The notes under the pieces: generated by a model
Databases searched by the model: none
What the model saw: only the letters and a program-made list of their open reading frames with translations
What the model was told of the DNA's origin: nothing
Assembly: GCA_037178675.1 (NCBI GenBank)
Contig: JAYMGJ010000111.1
Location: 57,548-121,547 of the forward strand
Origin: Scleroderma bovista
Taxonomy: Eukaryota > Basidiomycota > Agaricomycetes > Boletales > Sclerodermataceae
Direction: 5' to 3'
Length of the DNA: 64,000 nt
Made by a program: the position numbers and the translations under genes
Part shown: positions 12,120 to 23,431 of the stretch, in pieces
Layout of the letters: each line of letters begins with the position of its first letter
Position numbering within the stretch: position 1 is the first letter of the stretch

Positions 12120-15100
12120 TGGTCCTTGTGCCTTGACAGAAAGTGAGTGATTGCATGGCAGATGCAGCTGGGTCTTGGCTGATTGACCTCACTCACAGGA
12201 AGTGAGTGATGTCATGGCAGGTGCACCTGAGTGTGTTCTCACTGCCTTTTCTCCTATTCTGGTCCTGTTGGCTTGACAGCTTGTGAGTGATTTCATGGCA
12301 GGTGAAGCTAGATTTGTTTTCACTGCCTTCACTCCCACTCTGGTCCTATTGACTTGCCAGTTTGTGAGTAATTGCATGGCCTCTCCAGCTGGGTCGGTTC
12401 TCACTACTTTCACTCCAACTCTGGTCCCATTGGCTTCACAGGGAGTGAGTGATTTTATAGCAAGTGCAGCTGGGTCTGTTCTCACTGTCTTTGTTACCAC
12501 TCTGGTCCTGTTGGCTTGATAGCTTGTAAGTGATTTCATGACAGGTGCAGCTGTGATTGTTCTCACTACCTTCACCCCCCACTCTGGGCTTGACAGAAAG
12601 TGAGCAATTTCATGCTTAGTAGGTGCAACTGGACCTGATCTCACTGTCTTCACTCTCACTCTGGTCCTGTTGGCTTGACAGCAAGTGAGTGATTTTGTGA
12701 CAGATGTAGTTGGGTCTGTGCTTATTGCATTAACTAACATGCTGGTCCTGTTGGCCTCACAGCGAGTAAGTGATTTCATGGCAGATGCAGGTGGGTCAAT
12801 GCTCACTGACTTCACTTACACTCTGGTTCTGTTGGCTTGAAAGTTTGTGAGTGATTTCATGGCAGGTGCAACTTGATCAGTGCTCAATTCCTTCATTCCC
12901 ACTCTGGTCCTATTGGTTTCACAGATGGTGAGTGATTTCATGACCCATGCAGCTGAATCTGTGCTCACTGCCTTCACTGCCACTCTGGTCTTGTTGTCTT
13001 GACAGCAAGTAAGGCATTTCATGACAAATACAACTGGATCTGTTCTCACTTTCATGCTGCTCCTGTTGACTTAACAGCAAGTAGGTAATCAGATTTCATG
13101 GCAAAGACAGTTGAATCTGTTCTCATTGCCTTCAATTCCACTCTGATCTTGTTGGCTTAACAGCAAGTGAGTAATTTCATGTCAGATACAGCTGAGTATA
13201 TTCTCACATCATTCATTCCCACTCCTGTTGGATTGACAGCAAGTGAGTGTTTTCATGGCAGGCACAGTTGGGTCTGTTCTCATAGTACCTTCACTCCTAC
13301 TATGGTCCTATTGGCTTCACAGATTGTGAGTGATTTCATAACAGGTGCAGCTGGGTCTCTTCTCACTCTCACTCTGGCCCTGTTTACTTGATAGCAAGTG
13401 AGGAATTTCATTTAAAATGTAGCTGGACCTGTTCTCACTCCCACTCTGGACCTGTTGGCTTAATAGCAAGTTAGTGATTTCATGGCAAATACAACTGAGT
13501 CTGTTCTCATTGCCTTCACACCCATTCTGATCCTGTGGGTTGAACAGCAAGTAAGTGATTTCATCTTGCTGCTGTTACTCTCACTGGGTCCTGTTGGCTT
13601 GACAGAAAGTGAGTGATTTCATAGCAGGTGCAGTTAGGTCTGTTCTCACTAACTTCACTTCCACTCTGGTCCTGTTGGTCTAACAGCTTGTGAGTGATGT
13701 GTAGCTGCATCTGTTCTCACTGTCTCCACCCCTCACTCTGGTCCTATTGGCTTGATAGGGAGTAAGTGAATTCATGGCTGCCTGGCAGGTGTAGTTGGGT
13801 CTGTCCTTACTGCCTTCACTTCAACCTGGGTCCTGTTGGCTTGACAGGAAGTGAGTACTTTCATGACAGTATAGATGGGTCTGTTCTCATTGCCTTCACT
13901 CCAACTTTGGCTCTGTTGGCTTGACAGGAAGTGAGTGATTTCATTATGGCAGGTGCAGCTAGGATTGTTTCACTTACTTCATTCCCCCCTCTGCTCCTGT
14001 TGGTTTGATAGCAAGTGAGTGATTTCATGGAAACCACATCTGAGTCCATTCTCACTGTCTTCCCTCCCACTCTGGCCCTGGTGCCTTGGCAGCAAGTGAG
14101 TGATTTCATGGCAGGTGCAGTTGGATATGTTCTCACTACCTTCACTCCCACTCTGGTCCTGTTGGCTTCACAGATTGTGAGTGATTTCATGGCAGGTGCA
14201 ACTGGTTCTCACTGCATACACTTCCACTCTGGTCCTGTTGGCTTGATAGCAAGTGAGTGATTTCATGGCAGGTTTAACTGGTTCTGTTCTCACCACCTTC
14301 ACTCCCACTCTGGTCCTGTTGACCTGACAGCTTGTAAGTGATTTCATTACAAACACAGTTCCATCTGTTCTTACTGCACTCACTCACACTCTGATTCTGT
14401 TGGCCCAACAGTTGGTGAGTGATTTCATGACAGGTTCAGTTGCATCTGTTCTCACTGTTGATTGTGTTGGCTTACCAGGAAGTGAGTGATTGCATGACAG
14501 GTATAGCTGGTTGGTGCTCACTGGCTTCCCTCCAACTCTGGTCTTGTTGGCTTGACAGTTTGTAAGTGATTTCATAGCAGGTGCAGCTGGATATGTGCTC
14601 ACAGCCTTCATTTTCACTCTGATCCTGTTGGCTTGACAGTTTGTGAGGGATTTCATTGCAGGTGCACTTGAGTCTGTTCTCACCGCTTTCATTCCCACTT
14701 GGTTCCTGTTGGCTTGACAGCTTGTGAGGGATTGCATGGCAGGTGCCACTGGGTCTCTTCTCACTGTCTTCACACTGCCTCTGGTCCTGTTGGCTTGACA
14801 GGAAGTGAGTGATTTCATGGCATGTACAGATGGGTCTGTTTTCATTGCCTTCATTCTCACTCTGATCCTGTTTGCTTCATAGCAAGTGAGCAGTTCCATT
14901 TTCCTTTATTCCAACTCTGTTCATTCCCACTTTTGTCTATTGGCTTGACAGCGAGTGAGTTATTTCATGGCAGGTTCAGTTAGGCTTGTTCTCACTGCCT
15001 TCATTTCCACTTTTGTTTTGTTGGCTTGACAGCAAGTGAGTGATTTTGTGATAGATACAGTTGGGTCTATTCTCACTGTCATTCTTGTCCTATTGATTTG

Positions 15101-16690
15101 ACAGGATGTAAGTGATTTCAAGACTGGGGCACCTGGTCTTTTCTCACTGCATAGTCTGCATTCACTCCCACTTTGGTTCTATTGGCTTGAAGTTTGTGAG
15201 TGATTTCATGACAGGTGTAGTTGGGTCTGTTCTCACTGCCTTCACTCCCACTCTGGTGTTGTTGGCTTGACAGGAGGTGAGTGATTTCATAGTACATGGA
15301 GTTGTGTATGTCCTCACTGCTTTCACTCAATCTGGTCATTTTGGCTTGACAGCAAGTGAGTGATTTTGTGGCAGGTTAGATATGTTCTCACTACCTGTGT
15401 TCTCACTCTGGTTCTGTTGGTTTAACATTTTGGTCCTGCTGGCCTGACAGCTTGTGAGTCATTTTGTGGCAGGTTAAATCTGTTCTCACTATATTTGTTC
15501 CCACTCTGGTTCTGTTGGTTTGACAGGGAGTGAGTGATTTCATGCCAGGTGCAGCTGCCAGGTCTGTTCTCATTGCATTCACTCTTACTCTGGTCCTTGG
15601 CTTGATAACAAGTGAGTGATCTCATGTCAGGTGCAGTTGGGTCTATTCTCACCCCCACTCTTGTCCTGTTTCTTTGACAGCGAGTGAGTGATTTCATGCC
15701 ATATACAGCTGGTCTGTTCTCACTGCCTTCACTCTCATGATTCTGGTCCTGCTGACTTGTCAGTTTGTGAGTGATTTTTTGACAGCTGCAGCTGCATCTT
15801 TTCTCCCTGCCTTCACTTCTACTTTGGTCTTGTTGGCTTGACAGGCAGTGAGTGGTTGAGTCTGTTCACACTGCTTCCACTCCAACTCTGGTCCTGTTAT
15901 AGAAAGTGAGCAATAAGTTCATGCCAGGTGCAGCCAGTCCATTCTCACTGCCACATTTGGTCCTGTTGGCTTGAAAGAGAGTGAGGAATTCCATACTAAG
16001 TGCAGTTGGATTTGTTCTCACCACATTCATTCCCACTCTGCTCATGATCACCTAACAGGAAGTGAGTGATCTCATTGTAGATGCCTCTAGGTCTTTTCTC
16101 ATTTCCTTCACTTATACTCTCATCATGTTGGCTTGGCAGAAAGTGAGTGATTTCATTTCCATTCACTCCCACTCTGATCCTATTGGCTTGATAGCAAGTG
16201 AGTGATTTGATGACATATACAGCTGGGTCTGTTCTCACTGGCTTCACTTGCACTTTGGTCTTGTTGGCTTGACAGGAGGTGAATGATTACATGGCTGGTA
16301 TGGCTGGATCTGTTCTCATTGCATTCACTCCTACTCTGGTCCTACTGGCTTGACAGCTAGTGAGTTGTTTCATGCCAGTTTCACCTGGTTCATTGTCACT
16401 GCATTTACTCCCATTCTGATCTGCCAATTGGCTTGACAGTTTGTGAGTTATTTCCTGGCAGGTGCAGCTTCTCACTGCATTCATCCCCATCCTGGTCCTG
16501 TTGAGAACAGTTTGTGAGTGCCTTCATGACAAGTAGTACAGCTGGGTCTGTTTCATCTTACTGCCTTCATTCCCTCTTTGTTCATTCTCACTCTGGTCCT
16601 GTTGGCTTCTCACTGCATTCATTCCCAATTTGCTGTTGTTGGCTGCATAGACAGTGAGTTGTAATATGTCCCTTGTATCTCACATCTTAA
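12120..16690. repeat. Tandem array of about 81-bp intron-like units
   Basis: The array holds roughly 55 imperfect units, estimated from length and period. GTGAGT or GTAAGT starts occur at 12283, 12364, 12445 and 12526, exactly 81 bp apart; later units vary by a few bases. Every unit reads, on the plus strand, a strong 5' splice site (GTGAGTGATTTCATGGCAGG), a middle with CTCAC, a long pyrimidine tract (TTCACTCCCACTCTGGTCCT) and a 3' splice site (TTGGCTTGACAG). Then come 3-4 bases (CAA, CTT, GAA) and the next GTGAGT. It starts right after the GTPase stop codon and fades by about 16,690. CpG is nearly absent. No protein domain is seen. Confidence 0.9.
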
Positions 16691-18368
16691 TTTCCCCTAT
16701 AGCAAGTAAGTGCATTTACATTTGATATCACACACTAGTGTAATAGGTCATCAGGATGTTGGTTAGCTGTCATATTTTAAACACACATTGTCTCTTACTA
16801 TCTGCTCCATTTTCAATCCCTTAGAAGGTTGGTCTTATTTTCCTGGGTGTATGATTTTCCTCAAATTACCAATCAAGGCATTGGTGTCTTCAGCATTTAT
16901 CTTTTTGTTATATATGACTTTTTGTAGATTGTAAGATGAATTTCTTTCAATTCTTTTTCTAACACTGATATATTTTATTATAACCTAGGAACCACTTCAT
17001 ATTGGAACATCTGTTCATTTTCCCCTCATGTTCCCTCCATCAATTGTTTCCTCCACATATAAGCAGTGCATAATTCATGGTGTTGGTGAGGAAATTACAT
17101 CCCTCGTTTATCCACTCTAATGATAAAAGGGTGCCTCATTGTTTATGAGTACTGCTACTTCTGTTTACAGGGGAGAGGCAATACACATAATATTATTTCA
17201 CTTGCTGTCAAGCAATATGAAAAGTCTGGAACACAAGCCAATGTTTTCCAGGATCTTGAGCAGGTGCTTCAGGTGCATGATCATGATTATGTTACACTGC
17301 AAAGACTCCTTGTGGATGTCATTCTGAGGAACCGCATGTGTAAGTTGGTAGTCTTCAATAATACCTGATCTGATTTTTATTTTAGCCAATAAATTCAAAT
17401 AAGCAACTATTCATTCTCATTGCTTGTTGTTGATAGCCAGGTTTCTACCCAGATTCAGTAGGTGACTATAAGGATACCCTTAGGAGTTACCTATAGTTGT
17501 TTACTTATCTAATTCCTTTCTCTATTTAACTGTTTTCTGTGATGTAATATGGACCATCTTACTTTTTACTGTCCTACATACTCATCAATAGGGTGGCCCA
17601 AAGTTGACACTTATGTCATCAACACTGTCTATGTTACTACAAATGCTACCAAATTAGGAAGTCATATTCAAGTCACTTTTTCACACTACAGAGCTATAGT
17701 TTTAGCACTTCACACCACTCAATCCACCTATTTACTTCCAGATATCTATCATATTCACTCATTGCTGCTTTCTTATAATAAAGGCTTGCAAAAAATCTGA
17801 TAGCCCACAAATTCCCACTGTAGTCTGGACCACAGCCATGATATGGGATCTTGTTTTGCAGATTGAGAAGTCAGCTCATCCTAAGGTTCTATTTGGTATC
17901 AAGGAAGATTCCAGTGATGTAAAGATGAAATATTATTTTCCTTACTTTGGCTAATTGGTTCTCTAGAAAAAACTAGTGAAGGAAAGGTGCTGTTTACCAG
18001 CCCATTGCATAGGCTCTCATACCTGAGATTTCCAGTGTATGTTTGCATACAACAGGTAAAGTTCTTCTAAGAATGTCAAAAAAGTTGGTGTAAATATTTG
18101 GGTGGAGCTACTTCTTCCAAGAGAACTCACTATTTGATCTTGTCATTCAAAAACAGAATGATGTTCATGGCATTCAGAAGCCTTTATCATGATGGATGTT
18201 AGTGTTGATTAACTTCTGAGATATGGTTATATATTCTGGTCTTGATGATATGCCAGTGCCACATCACATTAAATTTGGCTTGGGTTGAGGATGGCCTAAG
18301 ACTAAGTTACTCAAATCTGCAGTCACAACTTTTGTCCTTCTATACACATTACTTGGTATGCAACATTG
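16691..18368. other. AT-rich, CpG-poor DNA between array and NLR gene
   Basis: Short open frames only. A plus-strand candidate exon after an AG near 17168 (GRGNTHNIISLAVKQYEKSG, to about 17337 before GTAAGT) has codon-like character. It could be a distal exon of the GTPase gene reached by splicing out the array, or a relic. Another piece at about 17590-17800 is not recognised. Nothing firm can be called. Confidence 0.4.
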
Positions 18369-21300
18369 TCAAGACTCAAAACATTCTTGCCACTTGGACC
18401 CATGTGCCATTTTACTGAGGTCCAACTCTACACATCCTTGGGAAATAACCAGCCTGGTCCACATACTGAAGAATGGCTCTGCCATTGGACTTGGCACCCA
18501 CAAAAGTAACTGGCCATGTTGACCTCTAATCCACCCATCTGCATGAAGTTTAACACACTGATGGAAGTCTTGGCCATCATGAGAACAGAACTCTTTTTCT
18601 CTATCATGCAATGCATGGGATGACACAGAGGAAAACCTAATAGGGGGATGTGTAACATGATGAACATTGCCAATTGGCATCATAGCAGCATGGTCATCTA
18701 TTGCAAATCAGGTTGAATATAACAATATCACTAAAATGCATGGAAAACTCACCACTGGTTGAAGAACCCATAGACTTTTCTTTTGAATGAGAAGCTTTCC
18801 TTTTACCATCATTGCAAATTTCCACATTTCTCCTGGCATCCCACACTCTCACAGTCATGTCATATGAGCCAGACACCATCCTTGTTCCATCAGGAGAGAA
18901 TGCAACTGAAAATACATAACCAGTGTGGCCTTGAAGTGGACTTCCAATCTGCACACCCCTATTAGCATCCCAGACACATACTGTGTTGTCATGTGAACCT
19001 GACACAATTCTTGTGTCATCAGGGGAGAATGCAACTGAAAAGACATAGCCAGTGTGACCTTGAAGTGGACTTCCAATCTGTACACCCATCTCAGCATCCC
19101 AGATTCTCACAGTGTTGTCATGTGAGCCTGACACAATCCTTTTGCCATCAGAGGAGAATGCAACTGATGTGACATAGTCAGTGTGGCCTTGAAGTGGACT
19201 GCCCATTTGCACACCCCTATCAGCATCCCAGACTCTGACAGTCTTGTCATATGAGCCAGACACAATCCTTGTGCCATCAGGGGAGAATGCAACTGAAAAG
19301 ACATAGCCAGCATGGCCTTGAAGTGGACTGCCAATCTGCACACCCTGCTCAGGGTCCCAAACTCTCAGAGTCTTATCGTGTGAGCCTGATACAATTCTTG
19401 TTCCATTAGGGGAATATGCAACTGATCTGACACTGTGGGTATGACCATGAAGTGGACTGCCAATCTGCACACCCCTCTCAACATCCCAGACTCTCACAGT
19501 CTTATTATTTGAGCCTGACACAATCCTTGTGCCATCAGGAGCAAAGGCAACTGAAAATACTTGGCCAATCTCATCTTGAACTAGACTGCAAATCTGCACA
19601 CCTGTCTCAGCATCCCAGATTTTGACTGTGTTATCAAAGGAGCCTGACACAATCCTTGTGCCATCAGGAGAAAATGCAACTGAAAAGATCCAATGACTGA
19701 GGCCTTGAGGTGGACTGCCAATTTGCACATCCCTCTCAGCATCCCACACTCTCACAGTATCATCTGAACTTGACATAAATCTTGTGCCATCAGAGGAGAA
19801 TGCAACTAATCTGACATCACCAATGTGGCCTTCAAGTGATTTTCCAACCTGCACACCTCTCTCAGCATCCCACACTCTCACAGTCTCATCACCTGAGGCT
19901 GATACTATTTTTGTGCCATCAGAGGAAAATATAACTGAAAGGACATAGCGAGTGTGGCCTTGAAGTGGACTTCCAATCTGTACACCCATCTCAGTATTCC
20001 AGATTCTCACAGTGTTGTCCTGTGAGCCTGATACAATCCTTATACCATCAGGAGAGAATGCAACTGATGTGACATAGTTGGTGTGGCCTTGAAGTGGACT
20101 GCCAATCTGCACACCCCTATCAGCATCCCAGACTCTCACAGTGTTGTCACGTGAGCCTGACACAATTCTTGTGTTATCAGGGGAGAATGCAATTGATGTG
20201 ACCCAGTCAGTGTGGCCTTGAAGTGGACTGTCAATTTGCACACCCCTCTCAGCATCCCAAACTCTTACAGTCTTGTCAGATGAGCCTGATACAATCTTTG
20301 TTCCATCAGGGGAGAATGCAACTGATCTGACAGAGTTGGTGTGGCCTTGAAGTGGACTACCAATCTGCACACCCCTTTCAACATCCCAGACTCTCACAGT
20401 CTTATCATATGAGCCTGATACAATCCTTTCTCCATCAGGGGAAAATGCAACTGATGTGACCCAGCCAGTGTGGCCTTGAAGTGGACTGCCAATCTGTACA
20501 CCCCTGTCCATATCCAAGACATTCATAGTTTTGACATCTGCTGAGACTGACACAATCCTTTTTCCATCTGGGAAGAGTCCAATTATAGAGGTAGTTTCGG
20601 GCACATGGAATTGAATCTGAACAGATGGCCACTCTTTTTGCTGCCCTGCAGCCACTTTTGCAATGCAAGGAAACTTTTCCCTTAGAACCCTACATAGCAC
20701 TGAGTGTTGAGGGGAAAATGGCAGTGCAGAAAGGTATAAGTGGGGAGTGCTTGCCAAAGGTGCACTGGAAAGATTGTGAATAAACTTTACACCATCCTTT
20801 GCCAGTGCTACAATATGCTCATACACCTTCTTCCCCTAAAACCATTGTGTTACAAAGGAACTCAATATCTAACAGACTTACTCACCTGCAACCACCTCTC
20901 AACACTTGAAAGAGCTGCTACTGCATTGCCAAGTTCATCTAGCAAACTCAGTGCTTCAAACCAAAACAGGATTTTTTCATTCCCCACAATATCCTGGACA
21001 TGCTCTGCAAGAACAGGGTCAAACTTGGTGGCCTGCAGATGCTTGGCCCAGAACCGACATGAGTATGAGAGATGGGGTGGGATCTTGGCTTCAATTCTCT
21101 TTGCAAGATCAGGGACCTCCGAGTTGAGTAAGTAGGAGGTCTCTAGACCACAGATATTGAAGCATAGACCACTGTCAAGGACACAAAGTGATGCAATGGC
21201 TAGATCCACCTGAATGTCAGACTCCCCAATAAAGTAGTCTCCACTCCGAGAATGATCAGTTAGGAAGTCGTAGAAAGAGCCATGAAGTGGCCGGACAGGA

Positions 21301-23431
21301 TTGGTGGGATCCGTGACTCCACTCAACAATGGACCCAAGAAATGGAGAACAATCACCACATTAAAATTACTGCGCTTGTGGGAGAAGTGTCGACGCATTG
21401 CATTCAGTGCATCAATTGAGAGTGGCTCCAGTGTATGGAGAACTTGCCGCATCACGGAGCAGAAGCGTACAAGAGCAGTCGGCCTCTTGCTTACAACACT
21501 CTCCAAAATTGTGTGATACATGGTGTCCAGAAAGGATTTCCCCTCTCTTGATACACGGACTATCGTGTTGCTGAAGCGCTCCTGGACCGATTCGCCAGTG
21601 GTTTCCTGTCTGATGTACTCGCAGGCAAGACGAGCCCACTCAAATAGGCCATCAGCTTTCTGAGCAATTTGGGTGACTTCTCTCTCTCCGATATCCTCGA
21701 GATCTTTAAGTTGCACGGAAATGAACAGACAGATATCACGTTCGATAAATGCAACAGGGACGTCATCCAAAGACACAGTTTTGACATGAGGAGCACTGCA
21801 TAAAACGGCCTGGATGTCAGGCAATGACCGGGACGTCATGAAGAGGCGGAAGTTGGAAGGCAGTTTGGCCACTCGTGGGGATCCTAGCACAGACAATATA
21901 TGACTCCGCGATGGCTCGGGTCCACTCTCGTCCAATGCATCAATAACCACAACCATACTTCCCGTTACCCCAGTCGACACCTGAGACAATGGTGCCAGGA
22001 CAAGCTTTTCCCACTGCTGAATAATATCGGGAGTAGCCATGAGGGAGCGGTTGTTTGTAAAAACGCTAGCCAATGCGCGTCGAAACGCAGGGTCACGGTC
22101 CGCGAGATCACGGGCAATGGTTGTGAACATCTTTTCTTCATGACATTCCGCCTGTCTCTCGCGTGCGAAGCAAAAGCATGACCCGAGTCCTCCCACGTTC
22201 TTGAGCCACAGCGCAACTGTATGGGCGATGGTGGATTTTCCTTTGCCAGCCTGACCGTGAAGCCAGAGGATCCGCGGCGCATTGATGTCTGGGTCGTGGA
22301 TCCAGTCGACGATTTCCTGTAGAATTTCCCTTCTCGTGCCCTCCAGGCATTTCTTTGTCATATCGAGTCCAGCCCCGCGTGCATACGCCATACCATCTAA
22401 GTTCAAGTCCTCGGGGACGCGGTAGACATTGATGTGCGTGTCGCTAACTACGCGATCGCGGTATTGTTGCATCAACGCGTCCAGGGCCTTGTTATAATGG
22501 TCGACAGAGGTCTGCGTTTCGGACGCGATGTCCTTTCCGAGTCGCTTCCCTGCAGTGACACCTGGTTAGAGTGTCGTCGGAAGCAAGGTAATTTGCGTAC
22601 AGAGGCCTTTTGTTTCAGAGTAGTCCTTGATGAACTGAGCACAATTGCTGATCATTTGGGCGATGTGTGCTAGGGTATCTTTCATCGAATCAAGGTTAGA
22701 TATGGTATCTTCCTCAAGAAGGAACTCGTAGACATTTTGTACTTTTAGAAGCAAGCAGGAGATGGAATGGTCTAAGTTCGCCTGCATAATGATCAACTAG
22801 CAAGGATGGTATGAGATGCGCGCATCTGGCAACCAGAAGACGTACCTGAGCCACATTGGTTAGTACCCCCAACGCCATCTGAGTATAAGGGTGGGGCTGT
22901 ATACACCCCTCAGCCTAAGTGCTACGCTGTGGGAAGCAGGAAATCGTACATTGGCAATAGTGCTAACTACAGCGCTGAAAGTCTTCAGCGGTTGGAGGTA
23001 TGTCGAATTAATGGTGTTTATCTGAGAGACGGTAGTGTTGATCCCGCTGACAAGCCCGGCAGCGTGTTGCGCAACAGGGGCAGAATCGATATTGTCATGC
23101 ACAGGATCCACTGGTACGACTGGCTGGTCGACTTCGCTCGTTGATTGGTGCAGCTTTTTGGTAGATGAACGGTCAGCAAACAGTATTAGATATGGCCGAA
23201 ATCCGTTTCTCATACCTCGTAGAGTGATGCAACTTGAGTTGAACTCCGTTGCAAATTGCGCGGCTACAAGACAAGCGTTCAGCGAACAATCCTCGATGAT
23301 CTGAAAGCCACTTTTCATACCTCCTGGAGAGTTTCAGGTAGCTCCGCTTGAACGGGTGCACTCACACCTATGGTGGAACTCGCAATGTTTTTGTTAAACA
23401 GCTTAGATAACAAATGCTTCAACCTCGCCAT
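18369..23431 (-). CDS. NACHT-WD40 NLR-like protein, 14 WD repeats
   Basis: The model has eight exons: 23431-23321, 23263-23216, 23153-22950, 22896-22846, 22781-22601, 22549-20886, 20835-18753 and 18697-18369, coding 1,556 residues with phases agreeing throughout. The start MARLKHLLSKLF is the first ATG. The N-terminal region (about 1-200, with HPYTQMALGVL and FIKDYSETKGLW) is the helical part seen in mushroom NACHT proteins. The NACHT domain has Walker A GQAGKGKST (about 297-305) and Walker B MVVVIDALDE. Then follow one degenerate and 13 canonical WD40 repeats of 43 residues (SVAFSPDGTRIVSGS..D.TVRVWD), enough for two seven-bladed propellers. The C-terminal exon (PIRFSS...WVPS...ARTRLVI-like, ELDLSKMAHGSKW) is a known tail of this group. 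Fungal NWD proteins act in non-self recognition; that role is inferred here. The WD exon is almost CpG-free while the NACHT exon is CpG-normal. Confidence 0.92.
18850..20575 (-). repeat. Near-identical 129-bp WD40-coding repeats
   Basis: Thirteen canonical units of 129 bp (one of 126 bp near 19,765, where one residue is missing before DDTVRVWD) plus a degenerate first unit. The linker GVQIGSPLQGHT recurs almost unchanged. Differences cluster at a few positions, such as the residue pair after HT (GW, NS, DW, NY, RY, GY, DY). Confidence 0.9.

Noticed and set aside
12189..14899. Long minus-strand frames over the satellite with a 27-residue repeat (MKSLTSCQANRTRVGVKAVR...)
   Set aside because: The unit is 81 bp, a multiple of three, so any open frame repeats itself. 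Small indels and stops switch the frame many times along the array, there is no shared start or domain, and the splice-like signals all sit on the other strand.
12120..16690. CRISPR-like array
   Set aside because: Units are head-to-tail copies without unique spacers, the host is a fungus, and no cas genes are present.
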